64,000 nt of DNA from Photobacterium angustum (GCF_003026365.1 NZ_PYOM01000007.1:62001-126000); one strand, 5' to 3'; shown: positions 29,981 through 39,349, numbered from the stretch's first letter. Notes: generated by a model from the letters alone, not told the origin. A program made the numbers and translations.

Positions 29981-30007
29981 AAGCCCTGCAATAAGCGGGG
30001 CTTTTTA
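29981..30007 (+). terminator. Terminator after the 29363 lipoprotein gene
   Basis: AAGCCCTGC (29981-29989) pairs with GCGGGGCTT (29995-30003, one G-U pair) over a five-base loop and is followed by TTTT. It is a typical intrinsic terminator. Confidence 0.9.
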
Positions 30008-30276
30008 TTGCTTGTTAATAGAAAATAATAAAGAATATGAATAAATATCATACAGATAAAAGGAAAAAACACTTCATTAAAAAACAAGCCTAATATTTGT
30101 TTGTTATACAAATTGATACTAGTCAATTACTGATATCCGAAAGTTTATTACTATCACTTCAGGAATTTGATGATAAACGTTTATAAAGTAATGGCTGCGT
30201 ATTCATGCCTCAACATGCGCAACAATTAGTCCCTTATCTCAATATAAATATTATTCACTTCAATTAGGTCGTAGTA

Positions 30277-32106
30277 ATGGTCTCACAGCCTCATAATGTA
30301 GAAAAATATCAAGCCGTTATCGGTTTGGCTGGTCATGTTGATCACGGTAAAACCGCTTTAATTGAAGCACTCACAGGTATCATCACAGCGCGTCCACATG
30401 AACAACAATTAGGTATGACACAAGATTTGGGTTTTGCCTATTTTAAAGACGATAACAATAATACCATTGGTGTTGTGGATGTCCCGGGACACGAGCGTTA
30501 TCTCCGTAATATGGTGTCAGGTGTATGGCACCTTAATGTTTTATTGTTGGTTATAGCGGCAGATGAAGGGTGGATGCCGATGACCACCTCACATTTACAA
30601 GTTGCACATGCGATGGGAGTAGAAGATATCGTCGTGTGTATTAATAAGCGCGATAAAGTCACGGCAGAGCAACTCAGTGTGGTAGAAGATCAAGCCCTAG
30701 ATAATGTAATGGAGATGACGGGCTTATTACCTGAGATTATCAGCGTATCAGCATTAAAAAATGACAACATTCCTGCGTTACGCGATCTACTGATTGAGGC
30801 GGTTAAAGCTAATATTGAGCGTAAAGCATTGGCTTATGTTGCAGATGATCAGGTCGTAGCCCCAATAATGTATATCGATCGCTCTTTTGTCGTAAATGGC
30901 ATGGGTACCGTACTTACAGGTACATTGGCACAGGGGACGTTGAGTATTGGTGATAAAGTTCGCTGCTTTCCTAGTAATATCATGGGAACGGTTCGTTCTC
31001 TGCAAGCTTATCATCAACAACATCAGCAGTTATCTGCCACCTGCCGTGTTGCTGTGAATGTTAAAGGGATCAGCCGTAAAGAAATAGGGCGAGGGCACTT
31101 ATTAACATCTGCGACAATAACCCCACCATTACATAGTCAGTGCATAGTTCGTATCAATAAAACGGCAGACAAACTCAAGCAACGTAAACAACGTCATGTT
31201 GAAGTTGCAATGGGAACTTGGCATGGCTCGGCATTGTTAAGTTATATTCCGAATACTCAATTAGCACGACTAACCTTTGAAAAGCCCATCCCAATGATTT
31301 TTGGGCAACGATTAGCAATGATCCAAAAAGCAGGTTGTGGGTTGCAACACGGTGCTGAAATTGTGTGGTCAACACCTGTTATGGGCTATCAAAAACGACG
31401 TTTATACCAAGCATTAGATAATTTACCTTTGCTTTTAAAGCCCGAATCACAGCGTGAGATGTTACTCGCTCTAGAAGGTTACTTTGAAACGACAGAAGCA
31501 GGTTTTGAATCAGCACAAGGTCAAACTTATTTAGCGCCTTATTGTTTTGATGATAGCTGGTTAGCTGACAGTTTTATGCAAATACAGACGTTACTGTCTG
31601 CTGGGATCTCAATGGCATCTGCCGAAATAGCAACACGTCTACGTATAAATGAAGCGGTGATTGATATTTTAATGCAGCAATTAAAGCTGCAAGAAAAAGT
31701 GCATGTTAGTTATGGTAAATGGTGCTTAGGGCAAGGTGATAACGAAGACGAATTACCTTCTGCGGCACAGGAGATCCTGCAACAAATACGCGAGTTAGGT
31801 AAAGCAGGACTAGAACTGAATAAAGTGACGGTTGCTGGTGGTAAAAAGTGGCTTAGGCAGCTCAGCCACCAAAAATATATTACCGCTTTGGATGATACCA
31901 TTTACTTCGATATGGGCTTATATCTTGATTTAGTTAAAGCCGTGATTGCAGAGCATCAGCCCCAAGATCGTATATCGATGGGAGATATTAAAGATCGCAC
32001 AGAATTAAGCCGAAAATACTCAATCCCATTAGCGAATAGAATGGAAAAAGATGGTTGGGTACGTCGTGATGGTGATGAGCGTATTATCTTAAAATCATGG
32101 GTTTAG
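30277..32106 (+). CDS. SelB-like translation elongation factor (609 aa)
   Basis: The product is a translational GTPase with G1 GHVDHGKT, G2-region GMTQDLGFAYF, G3 DVPGHE, G4 NKRD and G5 SAL. It then has EF-Tu-like beta-barrel domains and C-terminal winged helices. The last 35 residues (LSRKYSIPLANRMEKDGWVRRDGDERI) match the signature of the SECIS-RNA-binding end of SelB, and the length fits SelB (about 610-620). SelB delivers selenocysteyl-tRNA to UGA codons. The usual switch sequence R-L-P-E-E-K-x-R-G-M-T is altered to ARPHEQQLGMT, and G4 differs from the common TKAD, so it may be a diverged paralog rather than the housekeeping SelB. No selA or selC is adjacent. The ribosome site is weak. 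Confidence 0.78.
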   Translation: MVSQPHNVEKYQAVIGLAGHVDHGKTALIEALTGIITARPHEQQLGMTQDLGFAYFKDDNNNTIGVVDVPGHERYLRNMVSGVWHLNVLLLVIAADEGWMPMTTSHLQVAHAMGVEDIVVCINKRDKVTAEQLSVVEDQALDNVMEMTGLLPEIISVSALKNDNIPALRDLLIEAVKANIERKALAYVADDQVVAPIMYIDRSFVVNGMGTVLTGTLAQGTLSIGDKVRCFPSNIMGTVRSLQAYHQQHQQLSATCRVAVNVKGISRKEIGRGHLLTSATITPPLHSQCIVRINKTADKLKQRKQRHVEVAMGTWHGSALLSYIPNTQLARLTFEKPIPMIFGQRLAMIQKAGCGLQHGAEIVWSTPVMGYQKRRLYQALDNLPLLLKPESQREMLLALEGYFETTEAGFESAQGQTYLAPYCFDDSWLADSFMQIQTLLSAGISMASAEIATRLRINEAVIDILMQQLKLQEKVHVSYGKWCLGQGDNEDELPSAAQEILQQIRELGKAGLELNKVTVAGGKKWLRQLSHQKYITALDDTIYFDMGLYLDLVKAVIAEHQPQDRISMGDIKDRTELSRKYSIPLANRMEKDGWVRRDGDERIILKSWV

Positions 32107-32250
32107 TGAATGTAATTGCTATTTTTCATAGCTGATTGAAATGTAAACAAGTTATTATGGAATAACACTTACTTATAAAGTATTTATTTGATCCGGTGCA
32201 AATTTTTGTAACCTATATTTCCCCTGCAGTATTTTGCTGACTAAGCTCTC

Positions 32251-32287
32251 AACCGCGTGAATGACTAAAATTGTTCACGCGGTTTTT
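32251..32287 (+). terminator. Hairpin terminator between SelB-like and LRR genes
   Basis: AACCGCGTGAA (32251-32261) and TTCACGCGGTT (32274-32284) form a perfect 11-bp stem with a 12-nt loop and are followed by TTT. The hairpin ends about 27 nt before the LRR start, so it could also attenuate transcription into that gene. Confidence 0.88.
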
Positions 32288-32313
32288 CGTATATATTTGG
32301 AGTTTGTTTAGTT

Positions 32314-33147
32314 ATGGATTTAACAAAGAAATTTGCGTTCACTGCATTAGCGTTAATGGTTTCAGGACAAGTCGCTGCAGGCGATTACAGTAAGGTAAGT
32401 GAAATACCATTCAAAGATGATAATTTTAAGCAGTGTGTAATAGCTCAGAATATTGAAGATCCAGCTACGATCACTAAGCTAGATTGTAGTCAATTTTCTA
32501 TTAATACTATCGATGAATTAGCAAATTTCCCGGCATTAAAAGAATTGCAGGTATCTGGATCTGAGTTAAAGCATGTTGATTTAACCCATAACCCAGCCTT
32601 AGAAAGTGTATTTATCACCAAATCAAAGATCGACAATATTGATGTTAGTCAGAATCCACAATTAAAAGAGTTAGGGGTTAGCTTTAATCATTTATCACAG
32701 ATTGATTTGAGTCATAACCCTAATTTGACAGATTTAGCGGTAGTGGCAAATAATTTGACCACGTTAGATCTATCTAAAAACCCGCAGCTAAAATACCTAT
32801 GGGCAGATCGAAATCAATTTACGACCATTGATTTTAGCAATAATCCAAATTTAGTGCAGGCGGGATTGGCTGAAAACCAACTGACAACTGTTAACGTAAG
32901 TAAGAGTGGTAAGTTAAAAAGCTTATCATTAATGTATAACCAAGTGGTTGCGTTAGATGTTACTCATAACGCGCAGTTAGAAAAACTAAGACTGACGGAT
33001 AATAAACTAACGTCAGTTGACGTGAGTAAAAATCATAAATTACGCTCGCTATGGTTAACGGATAATCCATTAACGAAACTTGATATTAGGGCTAATCCAA
33101 AGCTAGACGATTATGAAGCCGATGACAGTGTAACGATTATTAAGTAA
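32314..33147 (+). CDS. Secreted leucine-rich-repeat protein (277 aa)
   Basis: Signal peptide MDLTKKFAFTALALMVSGQVAAG (cleavage near VAA), then a short cap (CVIAQNIEDPATITKLDCSQ). About nine tandem LRR units of roughly 21 residues follow, with the pattern L-x-x-L-x-L/V-x-x-N-x-L-x-x-I/V-D-x-S-x-N-P (for example LTTLDLSKNPQLKYL). The solenoid runs to the C-terminus without a cap, enzyme domain or anchor, so the protein is likely periplasmic or secreted and binds protein or glycan. It is a single-gene unit between two hairpins. Confidence 0.85.
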   Translation: MDLTKKFAFTALALMVSGQVAAGDYSKVSEIPFKDDNFKQCVIAQNIEDPATITKLDCSQFSINTIDELANFPALKELQVSGSELKHVDLTHNPALESVFITKSKIDNIDVSQNPQLKELGVSFNHLSQIDLSHNPNLTDLAVVANNLTTLDLSKNPQLKYLWADRNQFTTIDFSNNPNLVQAGLAENQLTTVNVSKSGKLKSLSLMYNQVVALDVTHNAQLEKLRLTDNKLTSVDVSKNHKLRSLWLTDNPLTKLDIRANPKLDDYEADDSVTIIK

Positions 33148-33162
33148 GCCGTATCACTAACG

Positions 33163-33194
33163 TAAACCGCAATTTATAAAGCAATTGCGGTTTA
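33163..33194. terminator. Terminator after the LRR gene
   Basis: TAAACCGCAATT (33163-33174) and AATTGCGGTTTA (33183-33194) make a perfect 12-bp stem with an 8-nt loop. The arms end in A/T-rich runs on both sides. Confidence 0.88.
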
Positions 33195-33268
33195 TTAAAC
33201 TCGTATTAGCTAGCCATAACTATTAACATAATGCGCATTATTGTTAATTGATTAAAGAAGTTGTGATT

Positions 33269-33604
33269 ATGTCTTTACCACCGTGTCCAAACTGCCAATC
33301 TGAATATGTGTATCAAGATCAAGCGAACCTAGTGTGTCCTGAGTGCGCCTATGAATGGAACCCTGCAGAAGTTGCAGAGGAAGAAACCATTATAATGAAA
33401 GATGTTAACGGCACATTATTGCAAGAGGGCGATAAGGTCACGCTAATTAAAGATTTGAAAGTTAAAGGCAGTTCACTGGTGCTAAAAATTGGAACAAAAG
33501 CGGTCATTAAACGTATTGTTGAAGGTAAAGACCACCAACTAGACTGTAAACTTGATGGCGCTGGTGACATGATGGTTACTGCAAAATTTGTTAAAAAAGC
33601 GTAA
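33269..33604 (+). CDS. yjdM: YjdM (PhnA) family zinc-ribbon protein
   Basis: The 111-aa product matches the YjdM/PhnA family over its full length. It has an N-terminal zinc ribbon (Cys6, Cys9, Cys23, Cys26 in PCPNC and CPECAYEW), then an SH3-like C-terminal domain with the signature [13 protein letters not shown] and DCKLDG. The start at ATG 33269 gives the canonical MSLPPCP N-terminus; the GTG-like extension to 33248 adds seven unsupported residues. Despite the old name, this protein is not the phosphonoacetate hydrolase; its cellular role is unsettled. It is cytosolic and single-gene. Confidence 0.93.
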   Translation: MSLPPCPNCQSEYVYQDQANLVCPECAYEWNPAEVAEEETIIMKDVNGTLLQEGDKVTLIKDLKVKGSSLVLKIGTKAVIKRIVEGKDHQLDCKLDGAGDMMVTAKFVKKA

Positions 33605-33656
33605 TACATCATTACGCAATTTTCTGTAAAAGTTTAATTGTTCTCCGTCTTGGCGC

Positions 33657-34763
33657 TTATTTTTCATAGAGCGCCATATACCGTTCAACACCCAACTCTG
33701 CCGCTTCTGTTGCCCCTGCTAAATAACCCGGAAATTCCGTTGCCCATTCACTACCAATACCTGTTAAGTGTTGCGACCAAGTACTATTAATTGGGGATCG
33801 AGGCGGTGCTAAGCTATGGCTTAATGCTTGGCTATCCAGCGTTGTGGCAGTAAATGCATCTTGCGCCCAATCTTTTATCATATGATCTATAGGCTGCGCT
33901 GCTTGATCGCCAAATAAACGGACCAATTGTTGTTGGCAATAAGCCTTAATCTGCTCTTCCCCGATATCTTTACGTTGCTGTGCTGGAATCCCAATAAATC
34001 CGAATAAAGCGGCATGTTTTGTCTCTGTGCTTAGCGATGCATCATGAATTTCAACCATAGGGCCAACCGTACTGCGTACACTGCCTGATAGCTGTTGCTC
34101 TCGCCAAAACGGACGCTCATAAACAGCAATATATTTAGCATGAGGTGCCATCCAGGTCGCTGTTTGTTGCCATTGCTGTGTAAGTGTTTCTGGTAACGAA
34201 GGCGTGAATTCAATGAGCTTAATCGCTAAGCGTGGTGGCAGCGCGAGCAATACATGAACACTTGTTGCCATTTGCTGAGTGTTATTTTGACTATCGTGGT
34301 AGTGGATAATAACCTTGTTTTCCTGCCGCTCAAGTTTCGTCACCTGTTTCGAACAATGGATATCAGTGTTAGTGAGTTTTTCACTTATCGTTTTAATTAA
34401 GCCGCTCATACCTTGAGTTAGACGCATAGAAGTAGGCTCTGTGACAAAGCCTGAAATCTCATTCGGTGCTTCAGATAACGAACGCTCGATAAGCATGTTA
34501 CCCGTATCGTATTGAGCAAAACTGTCTAACTGAAAATCATTAATAAGCTGAGCAAACTCAGGTTGAATATCAGGCCAAAACCATGCTGGCCCCAGATCAA
34601 AACTGGCTTCAGTGTTGTTTGGTGTGAAAGATTGGATCCTGCCACCAAAATTATCACGGGCTTCTAATAACAGATAATCTGTGATCCCTTGTTGCTCTAG
34701 TAAATACGCGGCATAAAGACCGCTTAAACCGCCACCAATAATAGCTATTTTTTTATCCATCAT
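33657..34763 (-). CDS. FAD-dependent amine oxidase (flavin monoamine oxidase family, 368 aa)
   Basis: The N-terminal Rossmann dinucleotide motif IGGGLSGLYAAYLLEQ (residues 9-24) is followed by LLLEARDNFGGRI, the amine-oxidase GG-R motif. The C-terminus has GSEWATEFPGYLAGATEAAELG, typical of the FAD-contacting end of MAO/polyamine-oxidase relatives. It lacks a signal peptide and is shorter than eukaryotic MAOs. The start codon overlaps the stop of the upstream cupin gene (ATGA), so the two are translationally coupled. The substrate is probably an amine or a related amino compound; it cannot be named from sequence. Confidence 0.88.
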   Translation of the reverse strand: MMDKKIAIIGGGLSGLYAAYLLEQQGITDYLLLEARDNFGGRIQSFTPNNTEASFDLGPAWFWPDIQPEFAQLINDFQLDSFAQYDTGNMLIERSLSEAPNEISGFVTEPTSMRLTQGMSGLIKTISEKLTNTDIHCSKQVTKLERQENKVIIHYHDSQNNTQQMATSVHVLLALPPRLAIKLIEFTPSLPETLTQQWQQTATWMAPHAKYIAVYERPFWREQQLSGSVRSTVGPMVEIHDASLSTETKHAALFGFIGIPAQQRKDIGEEQIKAYCQQQLVRLFGDQAAQPIDHMIKDWAQDAFTATTLDSQALSHSLAPPRSPINSTWSQHLTGIGSEWATEFPGYLAGATEAAELGVERYMALYEK

Positions 34764-35434
34764 AACGAAGTCTCACTTTCAATATTGGCAAATTCACCTT
34801 GTTTGATAAACACCGTTGCACCTTGTTTTTCCGCAGTAACAGTCGCTGTTGAATCTTTAGGTAAGCGCAGCCAACTTCCTTGTGGGTAAGTGATCCCGTC
34901 ATGTTTTACAGAACCAGCCAGCACTAAAATCTCCGTGGCATCGAGCGACAAATCACACACAAGATTAAGCGCTGGGACTTTCTGTAAACTGACCGATTCA
35001 AATGGGTTGCAAAATAATGGGCATGTTTCACGACCCTCAATCACTTTCCAATTAGCGGGATCGTTGGTATCTACACGCAGTGTTTCTTTTTCGGTTTCGC
35101 GCATTTGCCATAATTTGACAAAAATCGTCGTGCCTTGGTGGCTAAAAGGCGCGTGTGAAGATGCGGGAGGATTACGTAAATACGAGCCTGTAGGATAATC
35201 ACCTGTACTGTCTGAAAAAGTTCCCGATAGCACTAAAATTTCTTCACCCCCAGGATGAGCGTGATTAGGAAATGAAGAATGAGGGGCATAACGAACAACA
35301 GTAGTCGCACGTGCTTTTTCATCGCCAATACGATCCAGCATCATGCGTTCAACGCCCGTTTGTGTTGATGGCACCCAATGATAACGATCACCTCGAATAG
35401 TGACAGGGCGAGTAAAGTCAGTATTAATTTGCAT
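34760..35434 (-). CDS. Tandem cupin protein, ChrR-like (224 aa)
   Basis: Two cupin folds are visible. The first has the metal-binding pattern HSSFPNHAHPGGEEILVLSGTF...GSYLRNPPASSHAPFS (His/His/Glu/His), as in the ChrR anti-sigma cupin domain. The second (about residues 145-215, EILVLAGSVKHDGITYPQGSWLRLP) has lost most metal ligands and may be structural. No zinc-binding anti-sigma N-terminal domain is present, so it is not ChrR itself. It is placed between SDR and amine oxidase genes and overlaps the latter by 4 nt, suggesting a stress-sensing or dioxygenase-type accessory. Confidence 0.82.
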   Translation of the reverse strand: MQINTDFTRPVTIRGDRYHWVPSTQTGVERMMLDRIGDEKARATTVVRYAPHSSFPNHAHPGGEEILVLSGTFSDSTGDYPTGSYLRNPPASSHAPFSHQGTTIFVKLWQMRETEKETLRVDTNDPANWKVIEGRETCPLFCNPFESVSLQKVPALNLVCDLSLDATEILVLAGSVKHDGITYPQGSWLRLPKDSTATVTAEKQGATVFIKQGEFANIESETSL

Positions 35435-35535
35435 GATGACCTCTTAGATTTAAATAAAGGGCGACAGTAAGATATTGAAGTAGTGAAATAGCAAATAGCT
35501 ATCGCCCTAATAAGTGAGCTTAGAAAAGAAGGAGA

Positions 35536-36309
35536 TTAATTACGTCCCGCCATCACACCGCCATCGATATCCCAAATAGCGCCTGTTACCCACTCAGTTT
35601 TATCAGATAGTAAGAAAGTAATGGTATTGGCAATATCTTCAGGCGTACCTACACGACCAATAGGATGGAAATCATTAAATCCTTGCAGTGCATCATGGAC
35701 TTCATCCTTAGGAATAAAGCCTTCATAAATCGGTGTTTGTACAACCGCGGGTGACACGGCATTAACGCGAATATTGTTTGCCGCTAACTCCATCGCTAAA
35801 TGTTGAGTGAGTGCATGTAATCCTGCTTTTGCCATTGAATAAGCCGATGATGGTGTTGCAGCAATGGCTTGTTTACCCCACATTGAGCCGATATTTACAA
35901 TCGCGCCTTTTAAGCCATTCGCAATCATATTGGCTGCCACTTTTTGGGTAATAAAGAAAAAGGCACGATTAAGCTGCATATATTTATCGTAGTCGTTACT
36001 GTCATGCTCAAGAAACGGTTTTGGAAAAAACACACCTGCGGCATTAACCAGTAGATCGATGTCTTGGTGCTTTTCAGTAATGGTGTCGATAAGCGTATTA
36101 ACGCCAGCTTCACTGGTGAGATCAGCCGTTAGTGCTTCAACAGCGCCTAACGTGGCTAATGCTTGCTGCGCGTTTTCGGCTTTATCAGCACGATGACCCA
36201 CAATCACAGCACTTCCGCCTTGCTCTAACACCTGACGAGCGGTTTCATAACCCATGCCGCTTGTACCGCCGATCACTAATAGTTTTTTACCTGAAAATAG
36301 ATCACTCAT
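35536..36309 (-). CDS. SDR-family NAD(P)-dependent oxidoreductase (257 aa)
   Basis: Classical short-chain dehydrogenase features: cofactor motif GGTSGMG (residues 14-20), NAAG (89-92), and catalytic Ser142, Tyr157 and Lys161 (YSMAK). The C-terminal [12 protein letters not shown] is the usual family ending. HR at 39-40 after the second strand suggests NADPH preference, but this is a guess. It is the first gene of a minus-strand operon with the cupin and amine-oxidase genes (about 100-nt gap containing AGGGCGA/TCGCCCT arms at 35458-35508, a possible mRNA structure). It is divergent from the LysR gene at 36473, its likely regulator. Confidence 0.92.
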   Translation of the reverse strand: MSDLFSGKKLLVIGGTSGMGYETARQVLEQGGSAVIVGHRADKAENAQQALATLGAVEALTADLTSEAGVNTLIDTITEKHQDIDLLVNAAGVFFPKPFLEHDSNDYDKYMQLNRAFFFITQKVAANMIANGLKGAIVNIGSMWGKQAIAATPSSAYSMAKAGLHALTQHLAMELAANNIRVNAVSPAVVQTPIYEGFIPKDEVHDALQGFNDFHPIGRVGTPEDIANTITFLLSDKTEWVTGAIWDIDGGVMAGRN

Positions 36310-36472
36310 GGCTTTGCTCTCTCTGTTTGGCGTTTTTTAACTACTACTATCAACAAAAGAAAAACTTTCATGCTAGGCTTGAGTTGATAGCTAATGTTGA
36401 CATTTTTGTTGTTATTAGCCGTTTCGACAAATGAGATAATCTGTTAAGCCAATAAAGAAAAACTTTACTGAT

Positions 36473-37384
36473 ATGAAATTACCGATACATTTGAATGCGT
36501 TAAAAGCCTTTGAAGCCAGTGCTCGTCACCAAAGTTTTTCTGCTGCAGCAGAAGAGCTAAACGTCACACCAGCGGCGGTAGGGCAATTAGTCAGAACATT
36601 GGAAGAATGGTTAGAAACGCCGTTATTTCACCGCGCTAATAGTGGAAAAATTCGACTACTGCCAACTGAAACTGCCGAACGTGCCTTGCCTGAAATTCGT
36701 GCTGGGTTTGATAAACTCTCCCAAGGGTTAGAGCTACTTCAGCAAAGCCCTACGTGCGGCATATTAACCGTGACCGTTAGTCCAGCGTTTGCTGCTAAAT
36801 GGTTATTACCAAGGCTTGATCGCTTTCAAGCGTTATGTCCAGAAACCGATGTGCGATTAGACACCAATTTAAAACCGATAGATTTTGTTATTCAGCGCGT
36901 CGATATTGGCGTGCGTTATGGCACAGGAAATTGGCAAGGACTGGTGGCAGAGAAATTAATGGAAGAAGAAGTGTTTCCCGTTTGTTCGCCACAGTTATTA
37001 GCACAAGTAGATAGCTTAATAAAACCAGAACAATTATTAGCACAAACACTTATTCATGATCTGTCTATGGATGAACACTCAGGCTTTCCAACGTGGTCGG
37101 CATGGTTAGATAAAGCTGGCGTAGCAGAGCATCAATCAGCCCATAATATTCAAATTAATAACTCGGCTGCGGTATTACAAACGGCCATTGATGGTGGTGG
37201 TATTGCATTAGCGCGAAGTGTAATGGTGAAAGATGATTTAGCAGCTGGGCGGTTAGTACGATTATTTCCGACTATCCAATTTGATTCACCACTCGCTTAT
37301 TTTGTGGTGTATAAACCAGAATCAATCGATATAGCTAAAGTGCAAGTGTTTCGTGATTGGTTGCATCAAGAAGTGAAAGGGTGA
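36473..37384 (+). CDS. LysR-family regulator, GcvA-like (303 aa)
   Basis: The N-terminal winged helix-turn-helix (residues about 6-65, LNALKAFEASARHQSFSAAA, VTPAAVGQLVRTLEEWL) carries the GcvA-subgroup pattern A-F-E-A-x-A-R-x-x-S-F-x-x-A-A-x-E-L. A periplasmic-binding-like effector domain follows. The gene is divergent from the SDR-cupin-amine oxidase operon across a 164-nt intergenic region, the classic arrangement for a LysR regulator and its target. The effector is unknown. It is not the housekeeping gcvA by context (no glycine-cleavage genes). Confidence 0.88.
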   Translation: MKLPIHLNALKAFEASARHQSFSAAAEELNVTPAAVGQLVRTLEEWLETPLFHRANSGKIRLLPTETAERALPEIRAGFDKLSQGLELLQQSPTCGILTVTVSPAFAAKWLLPRLDRFQALCPETDVRLDTNLKPIDFVIQRVDIGVRYGTGNWQGLVAEKLMEEEVFPVCSPQLLAQVDSLIKPEQLLAQTLIHDLSMDEHSGFPTWSAWLDKAGVAEHQSAHNIQINNSAAVLQTAIDGGGIALARSVMVKDDLAAGRLVRLFPTIQFDSPLAYFVVYKPESIDIAKVQVFRDWLHQEVKG

Positions 37385-37457
37385 TTTGTATAGGAAATAA
37401 CATCGGATAAAGGGTTTTAAACGTATTAGCACTGTGTTTATTAAATAAGAACAACTG

Positions 37458-37622
37458 ATGCACAAAAAATCTAATTTACCCGCTAAGGTGTGTGTGGTTT
37501 GCCAACGGCCATTTACTTGGCGCAAGAAGTGGCAACAATGTTGGGATGAAGTGAAGTATTGCTCTGAACGTTGTAGGCGCTCACGCCAACATGTGGGTTC
37601 ATCTAGAAAGAAAGTAGGCTGA
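37458..37622 (+). CDS. DUF2256 micro-protein (54 aa)
   Basis: A short ORF translates to a protein with a Cys-rich zinc-finger-like core: [15 protein letters not shown], then KYCSERCRR. The paired CxxC and CxxxC cysteines with the Trp/Arg/Lys-rich spacer are diagnostic of DUF2256, often found near cryptochrome/photolyase genes. None is present here. The C-terminus is basic. It sits 73 nt after the LysR gene and converges on the pseudouridine synthase. Zinc binding and possible nucleic-acid contact are inferred; function is unknown. Confidence 0.85.
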   Translation: MHKKSNLPAKVCVVCQRPFTWRKKWQQCWDEVKYCSERCRRSRQHVGSSRKKVG

Positions 37623-37675
37623 CACATAACAAAAAATGCGTCAGCTATTGTCGTTTTTGCGGTGTTATTTAGGCT

Positions 37676-39349
37676 TTAAAAATCTTCAGCGACTTCAAAC
37701 ACTACACGCTCGTTAGTTGTTGGATGGTTGAATGCCAAGTATTGAGCATGTAGGCATAAACGATCGCCTTTTTGCCCGTATAAATCATCACCGACAATAG
37801 GCATATTCATCCCTTTAACATGAGCAGAATGCACACGAAGTTGGTGTGTACGACCTGTTTTCGGGTAGTAATAGACCTTGGTTCTGCCATTTTTACGCTC
37901 AAGCAATTCCCATGTGGTTTGTGCTGGCTTGCCGTATTGGTAACACACGATTTGACGAGGACGATCGTCTAAATCCACCCGCATTGGAAAATCAATCAGC
38001 CCGCTATCACTTTCACTGTTACCTTCTAATAGTGCAACGTAACGTTTTTCGACTGTACGCTCAATAAACTGTTTTTGCAGTGCTTTGTGAGCATCTTTGG
38101 TTAAAGCAATCACCATTAAGCCTGATGTAGACATATCTAAACGATGGACAATCAACGGGCTGTCGCTATTTGGGAACATAGCTTGCATTCGGCTATATAC
38201 TGAATCGGTAATGGTTTTACCGGGCACAGATAAGAACTCCGCAGGTTTATTAACAATTACCATCGCATCGTCTTGATAAATAATACTTAGCTCTTTGCCT
38301 TCGGCTGGGTTTTGCTCTAGTGGGTTCTCGTCTATCTCAATACCAGACAACATATGGGCTAAAATAGGCTCACATTTGTTTTTTGAGGCTTCATAAAAAT
38401 AAGCATGTTTTAGCATTTGTGGCGCGGGGGACTTACCCCACCAGAAATTTGCCATTGCTAACGGTTTTAATTGGTGGTTAAACGCATACTGAAGCAGTTT
38501 GACGATAGCGCAATCGCCCGCACCTTTTAGTGGCTCATCAAACAACTGGTTAAGATCTTTATATTCCCCAAACTGATCGACAAAGCGGTATTGGCTATGA
38601 ATACTTTGTTCTAATTTTGCTGCCAATTTAGCTTGCTTGGCTTTCAGTTCAGCAAGTGCAGTGGTATCAGCTTCAAGCTGTTCGCTTAGTGATTGCAGCG
38701 TTTGTTGCCACTGTTGGCGCAAGGCTTTTTGTTGATGTTTATCATAAGCGCTTTCACGGGCTAGGCGATGAAACTCTTCAGTTTTAACGTTTTCATCATC
38801 ACTTTTCTCGGCAGCTTTGCGTTGCAATTTACGCTGCTTGCGCTGTTCAATCATCTGTAAACGAAAGGCTTCAGATTCTTGCTCAGCTTGCGTTTTCGCT
38901 TGAGTATATTGCTGTTGCAGCGCAATGAACTGAGGCGAAGACGCAATAGATTCAATGTCAGATTCTAGTACTGTAAGCGCGTGTTTAATCGCTTGGATTT
39001 CAGGATCGGTGTTAAGCGCATCAAACACGGGTGGCACAAAATGGGGTAACTGTGTTTGCCCTGCGATAGTGCCTGAAAATGCCGATAGATAACCGATGTC
39101 ACCTTGCTCGCTTTGTACCACTAACACACCGAACATATTGCCAATGGCGTGATTATCACTGTCTTCATTTAAGCCATCTAAACCAAAATCGTGTTGCCAT
39201 TCGGTTTGTGTTTTAAGGTGTTGTTGCAACTCTTGCGCAGCTAACACGCTAAGTGGATGTGGCTTATAACAAAAAGGATAAGTAAAACGTTCAGGTAAGG
39301 CGATAGCCTCAATCGATGAGCGAAATGGAGTAAAAAAGGAATCGTACAT
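37676..39349 (-). CDS. RluA-family pseudouridine synthase with long coiled-coil N-terminal region (557 aa)
   Basis: The C-terminal third is a RluA-type catalytic domain. The signature HRLDMSTSGLMVIAL contains the catalytic Asp near residue 405, and the closing GRTHQLRVH motif is also present. It isomerises uridine to pseudouridine in rRNA or tRNA; which site is unclear. The first 340 residues are unusual: about residues 130-250 are a Gln/Lys/Glu-rich predicted coiled coil (KQRKLQRKAAEK, LAELKAKQAKLAAKLEQ) instead of an S4 domain. Family members of this length occur in Vibrionales and related groups. It is a single-gene unit, converging with the DUF2256 gene. Confidence 0.9.
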   Translation of the reverse strand: MYDSFFTPFRSSIEAIALPERFTYPFCYKPHPLSVLAAQELQQHLKTQTEWQHDFGLDGLNEDSDNHAIGNMFGVLVVQSEQGDIGYLSAFSGTIAGQTQLPHFVPPVFDALNTDPEIQAIKHALTVLESDIESIASSPQFIALQQQYTQAKTQAEQESEAFRLQMIEQRKQRKLQRKAAEKSDDENVKTEEFHRLARESAYDKHQQKALRQQWQQTLQSLSEQLEADTTALAELKAKQAKLAAKLEQSIHSQYRFVDQFGEYKDLNQLFDEPLKGAGDCAIVKLLQYAFNHQLKPLAMANFWWGKSPAPQMLKHAYFYEASKNKCEPILAHMLSGIEIDENPLEQNPAEGKELSIIYQDDAMVIVNKPAEFLSVPGKTITDSVYSRMQAMFPNSDSPLIVHRLDMSTSGLMVIALTKDAHKALQKQFIERTVEKRYVALLEGNSESDSGLIDFPMRVDLDDRPRQIVCYQYGKPAQTTWELLERKNGRTKVYYYPKTGRTHQLRVHSAHVKGMNMPIVGDDLYGQKGDRLCLHAQYLAFNHPTTNERVVFEVAEDF

